Shown one piece after another: positions 58,873 through 64,000 of a DNA stretch of 64,000 bases (position 1 is its first letter; each line of letters starts with the position of its first letter). The position numbers and the translations under genes were made by a program. The stretch lies in NCBI GenBank assembly GCA_002390285.1, contig DGPB01000015.1, forward strand, positions 59,595 to 123,594, written 5' to 3'. Source of the stretch: Cellvibrionales bacterium UBA4451 (GTDB lineage: Bacteria > Pseudomonadota > Gammaproteobacteria > Pseudomonadales > Porticoccaceae). Below the pieces are notes generated by a model. That model did not search any database. It was not told where the DNA came from and saw nothing but the letters and a program-made list of their open reading frames with translations.

Positions 58873-59043
58873 CTACAAACGCCGCCAATGCCCCCTAGGA
58901 ATCAAGGTTACGGTGACACCTTCTTTATTGTAAAGTATTTGTCCTAATTCAAGGTAAGCAGCAATATCTATGGCGCGCAGTGGATCAGGATAATTGCGTT
59001 TAAAGATTCGAAAGTAGCAGTGGCATGATGAGGGATAGCCATA
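58873..59043 (-). pseudogene. Possible 3' relic of an unidentified gene
   Basis: Minus strand, 56 codons open between stops at 59044 and 58873: FRIFKRNYPDPLRAIDIAAY then LELGQILYNKEGVTVTLIPRG and HWRRL. The composition looks protein-like, but there is no start codon and no family I recognise. It could be the C-terminus of a lost gene, as with the efflux and rlmH relics nearby, or chance. Confidence 0.25.
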
Positions 59044-59056
59044 TTACACTTGCCTG

Positions 59057-59185
59057 ATGAAGTTAATTTTTCAGTACCTCCTTAAGCACCTGGATGAACT
59101 AGAGCATGAAAAGTCACTAGCCGCTGAGTTAATGGAGAAAGAGTACAGTTACATCATAGGGGCTTGCCAAGTAGTACAAGCATGA
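59057..59185 (+). CDS. Candidate 42-aa protein overlapping the P-type ATPase start
   Basis: MKLIFQYLLKHLDELEHEKS, then a charged helix LAAELMEKEYSYIIGACQVV ending QA. Its TGA overlaps the ATPase ATG at 59182 as ATGA, the arrangement of translational coupling, which is the main support. The predicted helix is amphipathic and acidic. No strong ribosome site precedes it and I recognise no family; chance cannot be excluded at this length. Confidence 0.4.
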   Translation: MKLIFQYLLKHLDELEHEKSLAAELMEKEYSYIIGACQVVQA

Positions 59186-61884
59186 CTACTCCAAATACAA
59201 CCGACCTAATATTTTCTCCTCATGCAGTCTCGAGCGAGGCTGTTCTTGTCGCACTAAAGAGTTCACTTCATGGACTAACCCATAATGAGGCTGCGTCGCG
59301 CCTTGTGGAATTTGGGCGGAATATATTACCTCAGGCCAAACCGCTAGGGATCGGGGTAGTCTTCCTTCACCAGTTTGCAAGTCCCCTTATCTATGTTCTT
59401 GTTGCAGCCGCTCTATTATCCGTGGTGATTAAGGAATGGTCTGATGCGTGCTTTATTTCTGCAGTCCTGATCATTAATGCCGTTATTGGGACTATTCAAG
59501 AATATTCTGCCCAGCGTGCCGCCGCAGCCTTGCAAGAACTCGTAAGTACCCGATGCCGAGTCTTTCGGGAGGGTGATACTTATGAAATTAACGCTGAAGA
59601 GTTGGTTTCAGGTGATATTGTACTTTTGGAGTCAGGCGATAAAGTTCCTGCCGACTTACGTCTACTCGTGTCCCATGATCTGGAAGTGGATGAATCCTTA
59701 CTGACAGGTGAATCGTTGCCTTTACTGAAAGATACTAATGCTGTTTTAGCTGAGGATATTGTCTTAGGGGATCGCGTTAATATGCTTTTCACGGGTACGT
59801 TGGTCGGACGCGGGCGGGCTCGAGGTGTTGTGGTAAGTACAGCGATTAACACCGAATTGGGTCGTATCGCTGCCGATGTTTTGTTCAAACCTTCACCTAA
59901 AGCACCGTTGCAAGTTCGGATGGATAAGTTTACCCATCGGGTAGCAATCTTTGTTGGTATAGCAGCTTTGATGATGTTCTCGGTGGCAGTGATGCGAGGT
60001 ACGCCATTCGGCGAAGTATTCTTACTCGCTGTTGCGCTTGCGGTATCGGTTATTCCTGAGGGCTTGCCGGTAGCGCTCACCGTCGCTCTGGCCATTGGCA
60101 TGCGGAGAATGTCCAGGCGAAATGTAATTGTACGTCGGCTTTTGGCGGTGGAAGCACTGGGTTCCTGTACATTCATCGCTACCGATAAGACTGGTACTCT
60201 TACCGTAAATCAACTAACTGCACGTTGTATTGCCTTCCCAAACAGTGATGTGTGGGAAGTTAGCGGTGAAGGCGTAGTGCCGGAAGGTATTATCCGGAGA
60301 CCGTACGGCACAGCCTCAGCAGAAGAGAAGGCAATGCTTGAGCGGCTATGCCAAGTGGCCGTGCTGACTAATGAAGGTTCCCTTGGCCATACTGATTCTG
60401 GTTGGTTTCACCATGGTGATGCAGTGGATGTAGCTTTTTTGGTGATGGCGTATAAGGCGGGCATCGTCAAAACAGAAATGACGAATATCTTTCCCGAAAT
60501 TGCCAGTATTCCCTATGAGTCAGAGCGGTTGTTTTCGGCCAGTCTGAGTAAAGTGAATGAGGGGGAATGTGCATTCGTGAAAGGTGCGCTTGAACGGCTG
60601 TTACCTATGTGCACGACTATGGCGACACCTAGCGAAGACGTGACAATAGAGCACGATCTGATTGAACAACAAGCACACTCGTTGGCACGTGGTGGGTATA
60701 GAGTACTCGCTTTGGCTGCTGGCGTGATTGAACAGTCTCCGGGTGAAATTTTCACCGAAGAGCATCTGCAGGGACTGACATTGATCGGTTTGGTAGGAAT
60801 TATTGACCCATTGCGCACGGAGGCAAAGGCTGCCGTTGCCGCCTGTCGGCAGGCGGGCATTGAGGTTGCCATGGTCACGGGTGACCACCCCATAACTGCC
60901 TTCGCCATTGCACAAGAATTAGGCATGGTGGAACACGCAGACCAGTTGGTGACTGGCCCTGAATTGAGACTGGCGCTCGATTCAGGGAAGATTGACCAGC
61001 TCACCCGCAGGGCGCGGGTCTTCGCCCGTGTGGGGCCGCACCAAAAGTTGGACATAGTTCAATCTTTGCAACGCAATGGACATTTTGTGGCAGTCAGTGG
61101 AGACGGCGCCAATGATGCACCAGCTCTACGCGCAGCCCAGGTGGGAGTTGCCATGGGTTTGAGCGGTACTGATGTGGCAAGGGAGACAGCCGATCTCATC
61201 ATCACCGACGACAAGTTTGATTCGATTGTCGCGGGTGTCGAAGAGGGGCGTGTCGCCTATGCAAACGTCCGCAAAGTGATTTTTCTCCTCATATCCACTG
61301 GCGCTGCAGAGTTGGTACTGTTTACATTGGCTTTGTTGACCGCGATGCCTCTGCCGCTGATAGCGGTACAGTTGCTTTGGCTAAATCTGGTAACCAATGG
61401 AATTCAAGATGTGGCTTTAGCATTTGAACCTGGCGAAGGCGACGAATTGCGTCATTCACCAAGGTCACCGCAAGAGCCCATCTTTAATCGGATAATGGTA
61501 GAGCGAGTCGTTATCTCGGCGTTGGTCATCGGGACTATTGCCTTTGTTGTTTTCCAGTGGCTCATAGCTAGGGGCTTTAACTTGGATGAGGCACGCAATG
61601 GGACTTTGTTGTTGATGGTGTTGTTCGAGAATATTCATGTATTCAACTGTCGATCCGAAGTTCGCTCGGTATTTCGACACAACCCATTACGTAATCCGAT
61701 ACTTTTAATTGGTACGGCTCTCGCACAACTCGTGCATATTGGCGCTATGTATACACCCTGGATTAGTGATGTACTGCATATCCAACCTGTATCGCCACAA
61801 AACTGGTTGGAGTTACTGGGAATAGCACTGACTGTGCTGATTGTGATGGAACTTCATAAGGCCATTCGCCGACGGCTCTTATAA
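59182..61884 (+). CDS. P2-type cation-transporting ATPase
   Basis: 900 residues from ATG 59182 (a TTG at 59164 would add six). Order: cation ATPase N-terminal domain (LTHNEAASRLVEFGRNILPQ), actuator with LTGES, TM4 VIPEGLPVALTVAL with PEGLP near 292-296, phosphorylation site Asp335 in DKTGTLT, FVKGALERLL, and GDGANDAP from residue 640, then six C-terminal membrane segments (LLWLNLVTNGIQDVALAFEP). No CPx motif or heavy-metal domain, so it belongs with Ca2+/Na+-type pumps; the ion is not determined. It looks intact in an otherwise eroded region. Confidence 0.92.
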   Translation: MTTPNTTDLIFSPHAVSSEAVLVALKSSLHGLTHNEAASRLVEFGRNILPQAKPLGIGVVFLHQFASPLIYVLVAAALLSVVIKEWSDACFISAVLIINAVIGTIQEYSAQRAAAALQELVSTRCRVFREGDTYEINAEELVSGDIVLLESGDKVPADLRLLVSHDLEVDESLLTGESLPLLKDTNAVLAEDIVLGDRVNMLFTGTLVGRGRARGVVVSTAINTELGRIAADVLFKPSPKAPLQVRMDKFTHRVAIFVGIAALMMFSVAVMRGTPFGEVFLLAVALAVSVIPEGLPVALTVALAIGMRRMSRRNVIVRRLLAVEALGSCTFIATDKTGTLTVNQLTARCIAFPNSDVWEVSGEGVVPEGIIRRPYGTASAEEKAMLERLCQVAVLTNEGSLGHTDSGWFHHGDAVDVAFLVMAYKAGIVKTEMTNIFPEIASIPYESERLFSASLSKVNEGECAFVKGALERLLPMCTTMATPSEDVTIEHDLIEQQAHSLARGGYRVLALAAGVIEQSPGEIFTEEHLQGLTLIGLVGIIDPLRTEAKAAVAACRQAGIEVAMVTGDHPITAFAIAQELGMVEHADQLVTGPELRLALDSGKIDQLTRRARVFARVGPHQKLDIVQSLQRNGHFVAVSGDGANDAPALRAAQVGVAMGLSGTDVARETADLIITDDKFDSIVAGVEEGRVAYANVRKVIFLLISTGAAELVLFTLALLTAMPLPLIAVQLLWLNLVTNGIQDVALAFEPGEGDELRHSPRSPQEPIFNRIMVERVVISALVIGTIAFVVFQWLIARGFNLDEARNGTLLLMVLFENIHVFNCRSEVRSVFRHNPLRNPILLIGTALAQLVHIGAMYTPWISDVLHIQPVSPQNWLELLGIALTVLIVMELHKAIRRRLL

Positions 61885-62073
61885 TGATAAATATAGCAAT
61901 TACTGAGCTTAGCTGAAAACTGATCCGCGCCATCTAAAATGGACACTTCTCTAAGCGACATTCATTTGCGGCGTTAGCTGGTCAGAGGGAGGGGCGAGTC
62001 AAAAGTCTACGGCCTTCTTCTTGTAGACCGTCGCCCTATTTCCTCGCACGAGGGGAGTTTTGAGAGGGGGTAT
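61885..62073. other. Non-coding stretch with inverted repeats, possible mobile-element scar
   Basis: No gene found. GGGCGA (61992-61997) with GTCTAC (62005-62010) is mirrored by GTAGAC (62023-62028) and TCGCCC (62031-62036), a two-block imperfect hairpin; CCTCG/CGAGG follows at 62042-62053. The stretch around 61925-61960 (CATCTAAAATGGACACTTCT) resembles insertion-sequence flanks, but I cannot assign a family. Confidence 0.35.
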
Positions 62074-62101
62074 AAAAAAGAGGCTGCATTTCTGCAACCC
62101 C
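62074..62101 (-). terminator. Strong intrinsic terminator on the minus strand
   Basis: Read on the minus strand: GGGGTTGCA-GAAA-TGCAGCCTC followed by six T. The 9-bp stem (two G-T wobbles) with a GAAA tetraloop and T-run is a textbook terminator. No minus-strand protein gene lies upstream (62102-62285), so it probably ends a small RNA or a relic transcript. Confidence 0.7.
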
Positions 62102-62200
62102 TTATTCTATATGGCTCCGCCTTCTGGGCTCTAACCAGCGACCCAGGGCTGGTACAAACTATTGAATAGATATAATATTCGGCTCCATCATTACGTCATA
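62102..62200 (-). ncRNA. Candidate small RNA ending at the minus-strand terminator
   Basis: On the minus strand TATTAT (about 62174-62179) with TTATGA 18 bases upstream could be a promoter, giving an RNA of roughly 95 bases that ends at 62074. The body contains CCAGCCCTGGGTCGCTGG, which folds on itself. No known RNA family is recognised; support is promoter plus terminator plus absence of a coding frame. Confidence 0.25.
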
Positions 62201-62285
62201 ACTAAAGGCAATAGCAGTAGATTATTGCAAGTTAAAAATTAATGATTTGGTGTGAACTTCAAGTGAATAAAAGGTAATTAATATA

Positions 62286-62639
62286 ATGACAAAGTTTAAA
62301 TGCACTTCTTTTGATGATCTTATTTTTGTAGTAGACGACATAGAATTTAAATATTCCGAATGCAAGGTTATGTCAGAAAAAGAGCATCCCAAATATGCGC
62401 ATGTAGAGTTAATTCTTAAGTCTCCCTGTGGACATTACGCGGAAGTATTAGTTACTTCTGATGGCGAAAAGCCGGGAAAAAATAATATTGTTTCTGGGGA
62501 ATACAATGGCATGCTTGTAGATCAATCCGTAGCCACTGCTCTAGCAAAACTTTTCAAGGCATTCCAGGAAGAGGAGTTAAACATAAAAGAACAGGGCGAG
62601 CTTAATCGTAAGTTAAAGCAGCGATCACGGCCGACTTAA
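62286..62639 (+). CDS. Hypothetical protein, 117 aa
   Basis: Not recognised. A soluble protein with alternating strands (FDDLIFVVDDIEFKYSECKV, HVELILKSPCGHYAEVLVTS) and a charged C-terminal helix ending NRKLKQRSRPT. Two cysteines (C25-type and the one in SPCGHYAE) could matter but no metal motif is evident. AAGG lies about 13 bases before the ATG, a long spacing. Its base composition is more AT-rich than that of the core genes, fitting an acquired gene. It ends just left of the rlmH relic. Confidence 0.6.
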   Translation: MTKFKCTSFDDLIFVVDDIEFKYSECKVMSEKEHPKYAHVELILKSPCGHYAEVLVTSDGEKPGKNNIVSGEYNGMLVDQSVATALAKLFKAFQEEELNIKEQGELNRKLKQRSRPT

Positions 62640-62653
62640 TGTGGCGCTTTGTG

Positions 62654-62758
62654 TTAGCGGTGATAGGGGTGCCCAGTATTAGTAGTTACTGCGCGATAGA
62701 TTTGCTCAACCAAGAGAATACGTACTAACGGGTGAGGAGGAGTGAGCGACCAAAGAGA
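62654..62758 (-). pseudogene. rlmH: 3' end of rlmH (23S rRNA methyltransferase), relic
   Basis: Minus-strand translation gives [20 protein letters not shown] then [15 protein letters not shown] and TAA. The pattern LxxPHxLVRxLLxEQxYRA...HPYHR is the C-terminus of the SPOUT enzyme RlmH, which methylates pseudouridine 1915. Only about 35 codons remain; similarity stops at about 62758, where the DUF1254 relic begins on the other strand. A functional rlmH must lie elsewhere, if it exists. Confidence 0.78.
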
Positions 62759-62760
62759 AA

Positions 62761-63602
62761 ATGCATGTCTATCCACTGGCACAGAAGGATAATCAGCCGA
62801 AGATGAAATTCATCAATGTCTTGGGGGGGTCAATGCAACCCATGTGATGGATTACAAATTGTATGAGGAAGTAAACGATGTCGTCCAGCGAGAAGAAAGT
62901 ATAGGACAAGATCCGGAAATCCTCGGCCACCTGGCATCCATCGGTATTAAGAAGGGTCAACCGTTCAAACCAGATCCCCGCATGAAGAAAATTCTATCAG
63001 AAGCTGCTGATCTGGGTGCTGTCACTGTTCGTACTTTGGCTTCACAGCCGCGTGATCACAGTTTCTATTACTTCCCGGGCAAGGGAGTGTGGACCACACC
63101 GTTATATGGCGGCAGCTATGAGTTTATCGACAAGAACAACGCCCGTTATCTTGATGTCCGTACCTATATCCACTTTTATGCAATAGGTATCACACCCGTA
63201 ATGGTCCAAGCGCCGTATGGCGAGGGTTCTACCTACGCGTTGGCCTACATGGATTCTACAGGCACCCCACTCGATGGCAGCAAGGCCTACACGGTGGATG
63301 TACCGCCTAAGGTTCCGGGTAAATCGTTTTGGTCGTTCACACTTTATGACAATCAGACCCGTGCTGAGCTACAGACAGATCAGCAGTTCCCGGGTATAGA
63401 TAGTAATAACAAAAGTGTAAAGTAGAACAAAGACGGTTCGTACGATATTTACTTTGCTCCGAAGGCACCTGCTGGTAAGCAATCGAACTGGATACAGACT
63501 CTACCTAGCAAGGGCTGGCTCATCATTCTGCGCATGTACGGTCCGCTTGAGCCATGGCTCGACAAGACCTGGCGCCCGAGTGAGATTGAGTTGGTGAAGT
63601 AG
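62761..63602 (+). pseudogene. DUF1254/DUF1214 protein relic: 5'-truncated, frameshifted and with a nonsense codon
   Basis: [20 protein letters not shown] lies in one frame; at the seven-G run 62823-62829 one G is missing and the frame moves to VNATHVMDYKLYEEVNDVVQ, open to TAG at 63423. The same frame then continues NKDGSYDIYFAPKAPAGKQS, ILRMYGPLEPWLDKTWRP to 63602, the normal end of this family, so TAG most likely replaced CAG. The first half of the protein and its signal sequence are absent. Family members are periplasmic proteins of unknown function. Confidence 0.82.
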
Positions 63603-63725
63603 GTAAAATCGAATCGAGTGTCAGGTGTCGATAGATGCTGGCACACGATATATGGTGCTCGACGCTAAAAAAGAGCGCGGATTAACAAAATGAAGAAAGG
63701 CATACAGGCCGCGGAGATAAAAGTT

Positions 63726-63938
63726 ATGAAAAAGTTTTTTTACAAAAGAACACTACTTTTGGCGGCCATTGTAATGATTGCTACAGGGTGTGACAGTGAT
63801 AAACAGACTGCCCCACAAGAAATGAAAACTGCTCCGGCAATCGTAACCCAGGATAACTTTCCACAGGCTTTCACTAACATGCGTCTTGGTTCCTTAGTCT
63901 TGATGAAGCAAGAATCAATCACAATCCACGGTTACTGA
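63726..63938 (+). pseudogene. Lipoprotein N-terminus (DUF1254-like) joined to transposase sequence
   Basis: ATG 63726 begins MKKFFYKRTLLLAAIVMIAT followed by GCDSDK, a lipoprotein signal with cysteine at residue 22, then KTAPAIVTQDNFPQAFTNMR, which resembles the start of exported DUF1254 proteins. From about 63893 the coding sense moves to another frame that matches an IS3 transposase, and the original frame ends at 63936. The first 55 residues are thus a 5' fragment of a disrupted gene. Confidence 0.6.
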
Positions 63939-64000
63939 GCGATAAAGGCCCTTGCTATATATCAGGTGAATTAGCTGAATATCTGAAAGAGAATGGCCTG
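63896..64000 (+). mobile_element. IS3-family transposase fragment (rve domain), runs off the window
   Basis: The frame giving LDEARINHNPRLLSDKGPCY then ISGELAEYLKENGL matches the integrase core of IS3-family OrfB, where (L)LSDNGPxYxSxxLAxxL carries the second catalytic Asp. The sequence starts in mid-domain, with no OrfA, start codon or terminal repeat before it, so the left part has been lost. The reading is open to the end of the window. Confidence 0.78.

Noticed and set aside
59580..60176. 198-codon frame antisense to the P-type ATPase
   Set aside because: Ser/Thr/Arg-rich shadow of the opposite strand, no family pattern.
61970..62036. Integron attC site
   Set aside because: The inverted repeat blocks do not fit the RYYYAAC/GTTRRRY core sites, and no integrase is present.

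Overview
The window is chromosomal DNA of a gammaproteobacterium, most likely a marine, Pseudomonas-related or Cellvibrionales-type lineage. The main argument is gene order. The run yciK-mupP-ubiG-mtaD-gyrA-pheA-hisC-tyrA/aroA-cmk-rpsA-ihfB-lapA-lapB reproduces the Pseudomonas arrangement, except that serC is missing between gyrA and pheA. lolCDE, ccmABCDEFG-ccmHI, smc-zipA-ligA and yciO-scpA-scpB-rluB are further standard gammaproteobacterial blocks. I see no rRNA, tRNA or CRISPR array.

Layout. 1-3.3 kb: lipoprotein export ABC transporter lolCDE (lolC cut by the window edge) and a DUF2062 membrane protein. 3.4-8.5 kb: a membrane-anchored glutamate synthase-domain protein, a GCS2-type ligase, an AspA/AstE deacylase and a sirtuin. 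8.6-11.3 kb: an arsenosugar-type set (ArsS radical SAM protein plus two glycosyltransferase-like proteins) and a 59-aa PA3496-family gene. 11.4-19.1 kb: a complete cytochrome c maturation operon with a carboxymuconolactone-decarboxylase-like gene inserted between ccmG and ccmH. 19.2-25.7 kb: smc-zipA-ligA. 25.8-31.5 kb: an MFS exporter, a SPOUT rRNA methyltransferase, a DksA-like regulator, and a leftward group pdxJ-ppiA-SH3-yciI-VC0807. 31.7-36.4 kb: a broken acetolactate-synthase-like gene joined directly to a sensor kinase that lost everything upstream of its H-box but keeps three receiver domains, HPt, GGDEF and EAL. 36.5-56.2 kb: the conserved core run (translation, DNA topology, aromatic amino acids, chromosome segregation, LPS control).

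56.2-64 kb is different: an accessory, eroded stretch. It holds short 3' ends of genes whose remainders are gone (an efflux outer-membrane factor, rlmH, an unknown protein), an alkylsulfatase with a one-base frameshift, a DUF1254 relic with a frameshift plus a nonsense codon, a lipoprotein start joined to the middle of an IS3-family transposase, and two apparently intact genes (a P2-type cation ATPase and a 117-aa hypothetical). A strong minus-strand terminator near 62.1 kb suggests an unannotated small RNA.

Functional links: ccm genes attach heme to c-type cytochromes; lolCDE and lapAB serve the outer membrane; pheA, hisC and tyrA/aroA form an aromatic amino-acid operon upstream of cmk-rpsA-ihfB; scpAB and smc supply a chromosome condensin from two separate loci. 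No complete novel system is demonstrable. The strongest candidates for follow-up are the glutamate-ligase/deacylase neighbourhood, the kinase fusion scar, and the relic mosaic at the right end.
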